Source: Hymenobacter mucosus (GTDB lineage: Bacteria > Bacteroidota > Bacteroidia > Cytophagales > Hymenobacteraceae). From it: DNA of 64,000 nt. The stretch lies in contig NZ_FZNS01000002.1 of assembly GCF_900188255.1 (NCBI RefSeq), positions 434,001-498,000 on the forward strand. Reading direction: 5' to 3'. Positions within the stretch are counted from its first letter, which is position 1. Each line of letters starts with the position of its first letter. The position numbers were made by a program, and so were the translations under genes. The notes under the pieces are model-generated. The model saw only the letters and a program-made list of their open reading frames with translations, was not told the origin of the DNA and searched no databases. Of this stretch, positions 28,861-36,350 are shown piece after piece.

Positions 28861-29130
28861 ATGTTCCAAATCATCGCCATCGCTCTATTTCAAGTTTCTA
28901 CTTTCGCTGCTTCTCCTGCCCAGCAGTCGGTTCTGACTTCTTCTACCTCGCAAATTCTTGGCCACGGCACTAGCGGCTGGGGTGAAGGTCAGGTTGTTGC
29001 GGCCCACGGCACTAGTGGCTGGGGTGAAGGTCAGGTTGTTGCGGCTCACGGCACCAGCGGCTGGGGTGAAGGTCAGGTTGTTGCGGCCCACGGCACTAGC
29101 GGCTGGGGTGAAGGTCAGGTTGTTGCCTAA
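28861..29130 (+). CDS. Secreted peptide with four 14-residue repeats
   Basis: An 89-residue product. Residues 1-16 are hydrophobic and look like a signal peptide ending near TFAAS, followed by a short linker. The rest is four consecutive copies of the 14-residue unit HGTSGWGEGQVVAA, the last lacking the final Ala. I know no family with this unit. All differences between the copies at DNA level are silent, so the peptide sequence is under selection. It could be a precursor cut into short peptides, or a small repetitive surface protein. It precedes, on the same strand and by 96 nt, a peptide-type ABC importer operon. Confidence 0.75.
   Translation: MFQIIAIALFQVSTFAASPAQQSVLTSSTSQILGHGTSGWGEGQVVAAHGTSGWGEGQVVAAHGTSGWGEGQVVAAHGTSGWGEGQVVA
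28963..29127 (+). repeat. Tandem 42-bp repeat, 3.9 copies, in frame
   Basis: Units start at 28963, 29005, 29047 and 29089. They differ at four positions only (Thr ACT/ACC, Ser AGC/AGT, Ala GCC/GCT, Ala GCG/GCC), all third-codon silent changes. There are no spacers, so this is not a CRISPR array. Confidence 0.97.
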
Positions 29131-29185
29131 TGCACCTTTCGTAGAGGATAGTACTCTCTGATTCTCTGTAGGTATTTTTAAACGT

Positions 29186-29221
29186 GGTAACTTGCCACGC
29201 AGCTTGTACTGCGCAGTTACC
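29186..29221 (+). promoter_or_regulatory. Stem-loop next to the start codon of the binding-protein gene
   Basis: GGTAACT (29186-29192) pairs with AGTTACC (29215-29221), and an inner CGCAG/CTGCG pair extends the stem. It ends 5 nt before the ATG at 29227, so it could hide the ribosome-binding region or shield the 3' end of the repeat-peptide transcript. No T run follows. Confidence 0.35.
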
Positions 29222-29226
29222 CGTTC

Positions 29227-30960
29227 ATGAAGCGAATCCTCTTCGGTCTGTTGTTGCTACTTTGGAGTAGTATAACAGGATGTTCTCCTTCCGCTACCTC
29301 TGCAACGCCCGACACCGTGCGTATCCGGTGGGCGCGGGACCCGGAGAACCTTGATCCGCTTATCGCCAATAACCCAAGCTCGTACGAGGTAAGCACTTTG
29401 CTGCACTGCTCGCTGCTTAATATCTCAGATACTGGGCGCAACATAGTGCCGTGGCTGGCGGCAGCTTCCCCGCAGGTTGAACGCCTCGGTGATTCATTGA
29501 TGCTAGTAAGTTACAGCCTGCGCCCTGAGGCTACCTGGGACAACGGCAAGCCAGTCGTGGCTCAGGATGTGGCGTTCACGCTGAAGATGATGAATTGCCC
29601 GGGGCTACCCACTGAAATGGATCAAGCTATGTTCCATTTCATCCAGGATATCCGCCTCGACACAACCGATAGCCGCCGCTTCACGCTGGTGTGTACTGGG
29701 CAGTCATCTGACTACGTCCGCAATTCAGGTGACTTTTCTATCCTACCTGAGTACGCACTAGATCCTAAAGGCTCATTACGCTCTGTTTCTATCCGCGAAC
29801 TACGCTCGGGAGCCGCAACCGCATACGCATCCGTTACTAGCTTCGTACAACGATATCAGGCTGCGCAGCTAGCTCAGCACCCGGATAATTTACCAGGGTG
29901 TGGTCCCTACCAGCTAAAAAACTGGCAACCCGGACGCTTTCTAACCTTCACTCGCAAATTGAAGTGGTGGGGAGATGCTCTTGCTAAGGCACCACCGATT
30001 TTGCGTGCGGTTCCTAAAAGTATTACCTATCAAATTATTCCAGACGCAGGCACAGCAATGCTTGCGCTTCGAAGAGGCGACATTGACTTATATCCGTTAA
30101 TGCCTGCTGCTGAATTCGCTCGCCTTCGACGTTCGGATGCCGACCGCGCTAGGTTGAGCTTTTATACGGTGGATTCATACGAATGCGTTGTTGCTAACTT
30201 CAATACGCGTCAACCAACGTTGCAAGACCGATTTACACGACAGGCGCTGTCAGCTTTGTTTGATGTACCAGGTCTGATTCGTGCTACCCAACAGGGCGCT
30301 GCATACCGAAGCGCTAGCATCGTTAGTCCGCGAGTACACCCTTACTACAATGACAGCTTACCGTTACCTACCTATGATACACAGCAGGCTATAACGCTGT
30401 TACGAAAGGCTGGCTGGCGCGAGGTAAATGGTCAGGGTTGGGTGCGTAAGCAAGCAGGTAAACTTCTGGAGCTTCGCCTTTCACTCAGCTATCGGGCAGG
30501 GGACCCCGCTCTAGAAGCGGCTGCTCTTCAGTTTCGAGCGGCAGCGACGGCCATACGCATTCCGGTAGATCTTCGTCCTACCGAAGCCTCTTTGCTCGTA
30601 CAACAACTCCGAGAAGGCACTACGGAAGTGAGTTTGCGTAGCATAGGGGGCAACCCTGCCGCGTATGACTTCACCCCCCTTTTTCATTCGAATAGCACCT
30701 CTCTGTACAACTACTCTGGTTTTGGGACTCCTGCCAGCGACCATCTTATAGAGGCTATTGTACAGACACCTGATACAGCGCAAAAAACTCGCTTACTGCG
30801 TCGTTTCCAACGCTTACTTTACACTGAACGGCCCATTTACGTATTGTACTTCTTGCAATACCGAATAGCAGCAGCCCGGCGCCTTGGGCGAGTGCCTGTG
30901 ACCTCCATCAAGCCGAGTTACCGCGCCAACGCCATTGACTTTTCACCAGTAACTAAATAG
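29227..30960 (+). CDS. ABC transporter substrate-binding lipoprotein (family 5)
   Basis: A 577-residue extracytoplasmic solute-binding protein of the oligopeptide/dipeptide/nickel family. A lipobox (SSITGC, Cys19) anchors it to a membrane. Family 5 features are RIRWARDPENLDPL at the start of the mature chain, LRPEATWDNGKPVVAQDVAFTLKMM, and the C-terminal QRLLYTERPIYVLYF. It is followed by two permease genes at 7 nt and with a 4-nt overlap. Peptides are the most common ligands of the family; the substrate is inferred. The preceding gene encodes a secreted repetitive peptide, which is suggestive. Confidence 0.92.
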   Translation: MKRILFGLLLLLWSSITGCSPSATSATPDTVRIRWARDPENLDPLIANNPSSYEVSTLLHCSLLNISDTGRNIVPWLAAASPQVERLGDSLMLVSYSLRPEATWDNGKPVVAQDVAFTLKMMNCPGLPTEMDQAMFHFIQDIRLDTTDSRRFTLVCTGQSSDYVRNSGDFSILPEYALDPKGSLRSVSIRELRSGAATAYASVTSFVQRYQAAQLAQHPDNLPGCGPYQLKNWQPGRFLTFTRKLKWWGDALAKAPPILRAVPKSITYQIIPDAGTAMLALRRGDIDLYPLMPAAEFARLRRSDADRARLSFYTVDSYECVVANFNTRQPTLQDRFTRQALSALFDVPGLIRATQQGAAYRSASIVSPRVHPYYNDSLPLPTYDTQQAITLLRKAGWREVNGQGWVRKQAGKLLELRLSLSYRAGDPALEAAALQFRAAATAIRIPVDLRPTEASLLVQQLREGTTEVSLRSIGGNPAAYDFTPLFHSNSTSLYNYSGFGTPASDHLIEAIVQTPDTAQKTRLLRRFQRLLYTERPIYVLYFLQYRIAAARRLGRVPVTSIKPSYRANAIDFSPVTK

Positions 30961-30967
30961 CTGGTAA

Positions 30968-32038
30968 ATGGGGCGCTATCTGCTTTTTCGCTTAGGCCGA
31001 ACTGTATTAGCAGCATGGGGCATCCTGTCTATTATCTTTCTACTAACTAGGTGGGCAGCTACCGATATCGGCTTGCAAACATTGCAAGACGCACCTACGC
31101 TTGGCAGAGGATTATCAGTAGGTGAACAAACCCGTATAGCACAGCAAGTTCGTCAGCGCTATGGGCTTGATCTTCCAGTATTTTACCTATCGGTATTAAC
31201 ATCAGATACCGATACTCCTGCTTGGCACCCCCACTGGCATTGGAATGGAACACGCAACCAATACCATCGGTGGCTACGAGGGGTAGTGCAAGGTGATCTT
31301 GGAAATTCCTACCGCGAGGGCACGCCCGTAACGAAACTATTGCTACAAGCATTACGCTACACGCTACCGCTTACTGTCTCGGCAACGTTCTTAGCCACTA
31401 TTAGTACTGTCTTGCTCGCTTCTTGGGTAAACTACTATAATAGGTGGCGTGGTTTGGTACTGGCTATACTTCACGGTATTCAAGCGCTGCCTTTGTTTCT
31501 GGTAGCACTGGGCTTGTTGCTGCTATTGGCCAATCCGGATGCGTTGAACTGGTTTCCGGCCTTCGGGTTAGGCGATGATACGGAGCAATACAGCTCTTGG
31601 AGTGAGGAGTTGCTGCAATACCTCCGCCACTTAGTTTTACCTGTTTTTAGCTTACTTCTGGTGGCACTGCCCGGGTTCGTGGTGCAACTGGATGGTGCTA
31701 TGCAGCAAGAACTAAGGGAACCATACGTAGCCACGGCCCGCGCAAAAGGAGCTCCACCAGTGCAGGTTGTTCGGAAACATGTGTTGCACAATGCCTTGCT
31801 GCCAGTCCTCCCTTTATTTACAGAGTTATTACCTAGTATGGTAACGGGCTCTGTGGTAGTAGAGATGGTATATGCCTTGCCAGGCATGGGGCGCTTGTTC
31901 GTTGAAGCTGCTGCCCAACAAGATCTTCCTGTTCTGCTGGGAGTTGTGCTACTAGTAGCAATAGCGCGGCTAGCAAGCCAGTTACTTGCCGATGCCCTGT
32001 ACCAGTGGGCTGACCCGCGCATTCGCTTGCACATATGA
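30968..32038 (+). CDS. ABC transporter permease (DppB/OppB type)
   Basis: A 356-residue inner-membrane permease with about six membrane segments (the first at 8-27, others at about 135-155, 160-182, 220-240, 280-300 and 320-340). The N-terminal GRYLLFRLGRTVLAAWGILSII matches the DppB signature. The cytoplasmic coupling (EAA-like) loop is EPYVATARAKGAPPVQVVRKH, which would dock an ATPase. It starts 7 nt after the binding-protein gene and its end overlaps the second permease by 4 nt. Confidence 0.93.
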   Translation: MGRYLLFRLGRTVLAAWGILSIIFLLTRWAATDIGLQTLQDAPTLGRGLSVGEQTRIAQQVRQRYGLDLPVFYLSVLTSDTDTPAWHPHWHWNGTRNQYHRWLRGVVQGDLGNSYREGTPVTKLLLQALRYTLPLTVSATFLATISTVLLASWVNYYNRWRGLVLAILHGIQALPLFLVALGLLLLLANPDALNWFPAFGLGDDTEQYSSWSEELLQYLRHLVLPVFSLLLVALPGFVVQLDGAMQQELREPYVATARAKGAPPVQVVRKHVLHNALLPVLPLFTELLPSMVTGSVVVEMVYALPGMGRLFVEAAAQQDLPVLLGVVLLVAIARLASQLLADALYQWADPRIRLHI

Positions 32039-33027
32039 CTCGTCGGCTCTCGTTTGCGCAGTGGCTTGCGGTTAGTTGGCTTCTGCTAGTGGTAGTCAGT
32101 GCATGTATTGCTCCCACTTCTTCTCCTGTTCCCGATTTACTCCATACCCAGGAGCCTCCGTTTCAAGATCCCCACTGGTTGGGAACCGACCCCTTGGGGC
32201 ACGATGTGTTACAGCTCCTACTAGCTGGTGCTCGCACCACGCTACTCATCAGCATTCCAACGGCTGTTTTGGCCTCCCTGCTAGGCGGTGCAGCGGGTAG
32301 CGTAGCTGGTTTTTGGGGCAACAGCACTTATCAGGTGCAGCGTGCTAGTGCAGCGGCGGGGGTGATAGGTGCGGTCATTGCATTGCTATTTATACCTCAG
32401 CTACGCACTAATCCTTTTCCTGTAGGGCTAGTAATAGGAGTTTTGAGCTGCACCGTTTATTACGCACTCCGACGTACTAGTTGGGGTCAACGGCAAATAG
32501 CGGTGCCAATAGATAGTATGGTGCAAGCACTAATTGCGCTACTAGACTCTATTCCGCTACTATTGCTGGTTCTTGCAATTGCTGCCGTACAACGCCCTTC
32601 ATCCATGGGCTTGGTTGTATTACTCGTCCTGACCTGCTGGACTACCCCAGCTCGCCTACTGCGTGCCGTGACTTTACGGACCAAGGCCTTGCTTTTTGTG
32701 GAAGCCGCCGTTGTTGCTGGGTTGCCCACTCTCAGAATCTTGCGGTACCATATTTGGCCTAATACCTGGCCGGTATTACTAATCCGTTTGCCACTCAGTA
32801 TTGCCATCATTATTGGACTTGAAACGACCTTGTCGTTTCTTGGAATTGGGCTAGCCCCAGAAGTTGCTAGTTGGGGGCGATTACTAGCAAGCATTCGGGT
32901 GGCGCCAGCAGCATGGTGGCTTTTGGTGTGGCCTGGGGCAGCCATATTCTTCACCATTCTAAGTCTGCACACCTTAGTAAGCACTAAAATTACGGGGTTT
33001 GACAAACATCTAGATGTCACAAAATAG
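32035..33027 (+). CDS. ABC transporter permease (DppC/OppC type)
   Basis: The 330-residue partner permease. Features are the DppC-like WLGTDPLGHDVLQLLLAGARTTL (about 55-77), the EAA-like loop FVEAAVVAGLPTLRILRYHIWPN (about 222-244), and LSFLGIGLAPEVASWGRLL. The ATGA overlap with the preceding gene shows coupled translation. An insert of about 70 residues between the first and later membrane segments makes it slightly longer than usual. No ATPase gene (DppD/F or OppD/F) follows, so energy must come from a subunit encoded elsewhere. Confidence 0.92.
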   Translation: MTRRLSFAQWLAVSWLLLVVVSACIAPTSSPVPDLLHTQEPPFQDPHWLGTDPLGHDVLQLLLAGARTTLLISIPTAVLASLLGGAAGSVAGFWGNSTYQVQRASAAAGVIGAVIALLFIPQLRTNPFPVGLVIGVLSCTVYYALRRTSWGQRQIAVPIDSMVQALIALLDSIPLLLLVLAIAAVQRPSSMGLVVLLVLTCWTTPARLLRAVTLRTKALLFVEAAVVAGLPTLRILRYHIWPNTWPVLLIRLPLSIAIIIGLETTLSFLGIGLAPEVASWGRLLASIRVAPAAWWLLVWPGAAIFFTILSLHTLVSTKITGFDKHLDVTK

Positions 33028-33302
33028 CCTATTTTTTCACATCACAATCTAGCCAACAATCTATGTACGCACACTACCTTCTAAGCTTTCGAGCAGCAGA
33101 AAAGGATTTTAGAGATTGTGCAGTTTTAGCGAGATTTAAATCAACTTAATTTTTAACAATAAAACTAGCAATTATACAAGTCACAATTTTGATAAAAGTG
33201 TCCTTTACAACCCTATAGTTACCCCCTTAATATTGTCATGTGGAACGGCACATAAGGAGAAGATAAGGGGTCACTTTTATTAAGTTCTTTTTACCGTTTT
33301 AC

Positions 33303-33521
33303 ATGAATTCGCTCCTTGTCAATCGTCCACATGGCAAAGCACTTCGGACGTTGATACTTGAGATGATGGCGCGGCACACCGTAACGGTAAATGCCAAGCA
33401 TTATCTCACAATTGACGGGGAATGCATTCCATACGCGGCCGGGTCCGCAGCACTGCGTAAGGGCGCTGCAATCTTGGTTGGTGGCTTATTCGTCGGAGTA
33501 GCCACGTCATCTGATGACTAA
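33303..33521 (+). CDS. Small hypothetical protein (72 aa)
   Basis: I do not recognise this protein. The N-terminal part is basic and mixed (GKALRTLILEMMARHTVTV), a single Cys lies near the middle (DGECIPYAA), and a Gly/Val-rich hydrophobic stretch (GAAILVGGLFVGVAT) ends in an acidic SSDD. The hydrophobic tail could insert into a membrane. It is preceded by a 275-bp AT-rich gap with GTCACA hexamers and followed by a strong terminator, so it is an independent unit. It may belong with the repeat-peptide locus, but that is inference. Confidence 0.6.
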   Translation: MNSLLVNRPHGKALRTLILEMMARHTVTVNAKHYLTIDGECIPYAAGSAALRKGAAILVGGLFVGVATSSDD

Positions 33522-33604
33522 TTTTTAGATTTTTTGTACTAGCCTGCGCAGTTGCTCGCAGCAAGGCTACGTACTATAGGTTGTTGCAATAGGTGTGTGA
33601 AAAT

Positions 33605-33634
33605 CCCGTAGGCATTGTCTACGGGTTTTTTTTT
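33605..33634 (+). terminator. Rho-independent terminator
   Basis: CCCGTAG and CTACGGG flank a 7-nt loop and are followed by nine T, downstream of the 72-residue protein gene. Confidence 0.85.
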
Positions 33635-33663
33635 CTTGCTTGTTAGCCCAATTTTCTACTACT

Positions 33664-33729
33664 CTCAGCCCAATACGCGAACGACCAAATGTCGTGTAGG
33701 ACATCTGGTCGTTCGCGTATTGGGCTGAG
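33664..33729. repeat. Long near-perfect inverted repeat
   Basis: Two 30-nt arms (starting CTCAGCCCAATACGCGAACG) match at 29 of 30 positions around the 6-nt loop GTGTAG. It ends 3 nt before the stop of the RmlD-like gene on the minus strand. No T run follows on either side, which makes it unusual for a terminator, though it may still end or protect transcripts. Confidence 0.85.
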
Positions 33730-33732
33730 GTC

Positions 33733-34638
33733 TTACGCTAGCTGCATCTGCTGAGCCAGAAGCGCAATTCCTTCTTGGAAGGAATGAGGCTGATAGCCTA
33801 AATCCCGCTCAGCTTTTTCGATAATAAAACCCGTACGTGCTGGCCGCCGCGCTGGCTGCGCAAATGTACTAGCGTCTACTTGGACTAAGAGTGACTTATC
33901 CAGGTGAAAGTAATCGGCTACCTGAAGGGCCATCTGGTACGGAGTAAGCATTTCACGCCCGCTGAGATGATAAATACCCGTGGCATCGTGCTTAGCAGCT
34001 AACCAGCAGCCAAGTGCTAAATCTTCGGCTAGCGTAGGCGTGCGATATTGGTCGCTTACTACACTAATTTGCTTGCCTGCCCGTAACGATTCGCGCACCC
34101 AAAGTACAATGTTGGTCCGGCCATATTCATGGGCAGTGCCATACACCAACACGGTGCGCAAAATAGCCCAAGGAGACTTGCAAGCTTGCACCGCTTGCTC
34201 AGCAGCTAGCTTACTCTTACCATAAAAATTGACGGGACCAGGGGCGGCCTCTTCCGACAGGGGACCTACTTCACCGCTGAAGATGAAATCGGTGCTGACG
34301 TGAAGCAGGTGGGTACTCGTTTGCTCACACGCAGCTACTAAGTTCTGCACGGCCGTCACATTTTGCTCCCAACATGCTTGCTGGTTCAGCTCACACTCAT
34401 CCACGTTGGTCATAGCGGCCGTGTGAATGAGATGCGTGGGTTGCTCCTGCAGTATAACTTGCTGCACCTGAGCGACGTCCGTAACATCGAGGAAAACAAA
34501 GCGTACCGATGGATACATTGACGCTAGCTTGTTACGTCCCCGAGAGGTAGCTAAGAGTTCCACATCTGGCTGCTGGTGCAGCAATGCTACTAACTTTTGC
34601 CCCAGTAAGCCATTGGAGCCGGTAAGAAGAATTTTCAT
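33733..34638 (-). CDS. RmlD-like dTDP-4-dehydrorhamnose reductase family protein
   Basis: An NAD(P)-dependent short-chain reductase of 301 residues from the RmlD substrate-binding family. The dinucleotide motif GSNGLLGQ is at 7-14, the VDECE segment at about 77-81, and the catalytic YGKSK at about 140-144 within NFYGKSKLAAEQ. RmlD reduces dTDP-4-keto-rhamnose, but no other rhamnose genes (rmlA, rmlB, rmlC) are adjacent, so the precise substrate is open. It follows the cyclophilin gene by 38 nt on the same strand and is probably co-transcribed with it. Confidence 0.88.
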   Translation of the reverse strand: MKILLTGSNGLLGQKLVALLHQQPDVELLATSRGRNKLASMYPSVRFVFLDVTDVAQVQQVILQEQPTHLIHTAAMTNVDECELNQQACWEQNVTAVQNLVAACEQTSTHLLHVSTDFIFSGEVGPLSEEAAPGPVNFYGKSKLAAEQAVQACKSPWAILRTVLVYGTAHEYGRTNIVLWVRESLRAGKQISVVSDQYRTPTLAEDLALGCWLAAKHDATGIYHLSGREMLTPYQMALQVADYFHLDKSLLVQVDASTFAQPARRPARTGFIIEKAERDLGYQPHSFQEGIALLAQQMQLA

Positions 34639-34676
34639 GTAGTGATGAGTTAGCGACGCGCGAGCCAGGTAGGAGC

Positions 34677-35327
34677 TTACTCGTATTGATAGCCGTATAG
34701 CTCCGTGATTTTCTTCTTTTTCAGCTTTTCTACTTTCACCGTCATCTTAATATCCGTGAGCGGACGATCACGCTCGGCGGTGGGTTGAGCTGCAATTTTA
34801 TCTACCACATCCAGCCCGCTGATAACCTGGCCAAAGACTGTATACGCTCCGTTGAGGTGCGAAGTACCCCGGTGGTTTTCAACAATGTAGAACTGAGAAG
34901 CACTGCTGCTCCGCTGGGGATTGACAAAATCGGGGGAGCGGGCTGCCGCTACGGCCCCGTACTTATGGGTAAACTCGGGTCGTATCTCGGCCGGAATCAT
35001 TTTCTCATCGGGTGAGCCAGCCCCATCATTGCTAGGGTTGTCGTCTTTGGAGTTCACATCACCGCCCTGAATCATAAAGTCAGGAATAACCCGATGGAAG
35101 GTAGTGCCATCGTAGAAGCCACTCGTCGCTAGCTTCAGGAAGTTGGCTTTGTGCAACGGGGTCTGATCAAACAGAATCAGTCGAATAGCACCTTGGGGGG
35201 TGGTGATAGTAACTACTTCGTCCTTTTTACTTTTTCGGGGGCCTTTGGCGGCGACTACCAGAGGAGCTACCAGGAGTAAGGCACCTAGCAGCAAGGCGAA
35301 GCGGGACAGGAATGGAATACGTGACAT
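34677..35327 (-). CDS. Exported cyclophilin-type peptidylprolyl isomerase
   Basis: Assists folding of exported proteins by isomerising prolyl bonds. The 216-residue product has a signal peptide (about 1-27, ending VVAA), a basic linker (GPRKSKK) and a cyclophilin domain with FHRVIPDFMIQGGD, GAVAAARS and FYIVENHRGTSHLNGAYTVFGQV. Some residues differ from the eukaryotic enzymes, as is usual for bacterial forms. It is first in a probable two-gene unit with the RmlD-like gene. Confidence 0.94.
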   Translation of the reverse strand: MSRIPFLSRFALLLGALLLVAPLVVAAKGPRKSKKDEVVTITTPQGAIRLILFDQTPLHKANFLKLATSGFYDGTTFHRVIPDFMIQGGDVNSKDDNPSNDGAGSPDEKMIPAEIRPEFTHKYGAVAAARSPDFVNPQRSSSASQFYIVENHRGTSHLNGAYTVFGQVISGLDVVDKIAAQPTAERDRPLTDIKMTVKVEKLKKKKITELYGYQYE

Positions 35328-35348
35328 ACAAAATCAGTTTTGACGAGG

Positions 35349-35356
35349 CAAAATTA
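35349..35356 (-). promoter_or_regulatory. Candidate -7 element of the cyclophilin gene
   Basis: Read on the minus strand this is TAATTTTG, matching TAnnTTTG, about 20 nt ahead of the start codon at 35327. Confidence 0.45.
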
Positions 35357-35628
35357 CGCGCTTTCGGTAGCCGCAGTTTGAAATTCTATCCGTGACAGAT
35401 GCACCACATGCACTTATTACCACCAGCAGTCCGCTCAAAGCCTCCTGGGTACCTACCCTAGCTATCCTTTTATGTGGGCGCCCCAGACTGAAGCCGCTGT
35501 ACGGGTAGCAACAACGGGCGCAGCATTTGTACTAAAATCTCGACTATACGACCGAAGCTCGACTAATTCTGCTTAGAGACGTATGGAGGCCAGCACTTCG
35601 TCCGTTTTTCTTCCCCTCACTTCATCGT
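35357..35628. other. Intergenic region without recognisable gene
   Basis: The stretch between the divergent cyclophilin and DUF2238 genes shows no plausible coding frame, hairpin or clear promoter for the + strand gene. Confidence 0.5.
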
Positions 35629-36254
35629 ATGACTTCACCTTCTACGCCTGTTGCCCCTCGCACCCACTGGTTTCCTATGCTCCTGCTGGCCGCCTATTTA
35701 GTCGAGTTTGTGGTGCTGGGCATTGCCCCAGCGGAGCGCGGAACATGGTGGGCCGAGAACGTTCCGATTTTTCTTATTGTGGTGGCCTTGGTAGTGCTGT
35801 ATGTGCGCGGCGTACGGTTTTCCAATCTCGCCTACGCCCTGATGAGCGTGCTTTTGTTTATGCACACCATTGGCGGCCATTATACTTTTGAGAAAGTCCC
35901 GTTTGACTGGTTCAACAACCTGTTTGGCTTCAAGCGCAACATGTACGACCGGGTAGCCCACTTCACGGTGGGATTTTACGCCTACCCTATCATTGAACTA
36001 ACGGACCGCAAAGGCCTTATTCAGAGCCGTTTCATTGCTACCTTTTTCCGCTCTGCGTAATTGGCACCGTAGCCATGACCTACGAATTGATAGAGTGGGT
36101 ATATGCCGTAAAGGCCGGCGGAGAAGCTGGTGCTGCCTTTCTTGGTAGTCAAGGTGACATTTGGGACGCCCAGAAGGACATGCTAGCAGACACCAGCGGA
36201 GCCGTATTTGCACTGATAGTATACGCCTTATTCGGACGCGCACCCAAAGCTTAA
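35629..36254 (+). pseudogene. DUF2238 (YjdF-like) membrane protein, frameshifted
   Basis: The first reading frame (35629-36060, 143 codons) gives four hydrophobic segments, typical of the N-terminal part of the YjdF/DUF2238 family, and stops early after FIATFFRSA. The missing C-terminal part lies in the -1 frame and runs to a TAA at 36252-36254. It includes AMTYELIEWVYAVKAGG and FLGSQGDIWDAQKDM, the most conserved stretch of the family. The frames join at the T run 36043-36047: one extra T would restore a protein of about 208 residues. This may be a true mutation, a phase-variable or slippage site, or a sequencing error. Confidence 0.85.
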
Positions 36255-36280
36255 ACCAGGACAATAAAATCTATCTACCT

Positions 36281-36335
36281 CAGTAACAAGCAACAGGCCG
36301 GTCCCGCAAGGTGACCGGCCTGTTGCTTGTTACTG
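36281..36335. terminator. Bidirectional terminator
   Basis: A perfect inverted repeat with 23-nt arms (CAGTAACAAGCAACAGGCCG start) and a 9-nt loop lies between the convergent DUF2238 gene and hemC. The flanking T runs are weak. Confidence 0.8.
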
Positions 36336-36350
36336 AAGCTACTTTCCCGC

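Noticed and set aside
28885-29091. Minus-strand frame of 68 residues with a repeated NNLTFTPA pattern
   Set aside because: It is the reverse reading of the 42-bp tandem repeat; any frame through a repeat with a length divisible by three repeats too. The plus frame has a signal peptide and silent-only variation.
28963-29127. Possible CRISPR array
   Set aside because: Repeats are contiguous with no spacers, 42 bp long and in frame with a coding sequence.
35998-36264. Minus-strand frame of 88 residues
   Set aside because: It is antisense to the conserved C-terminal part of the DUF2238 gene, whose own frame carries the family motif.
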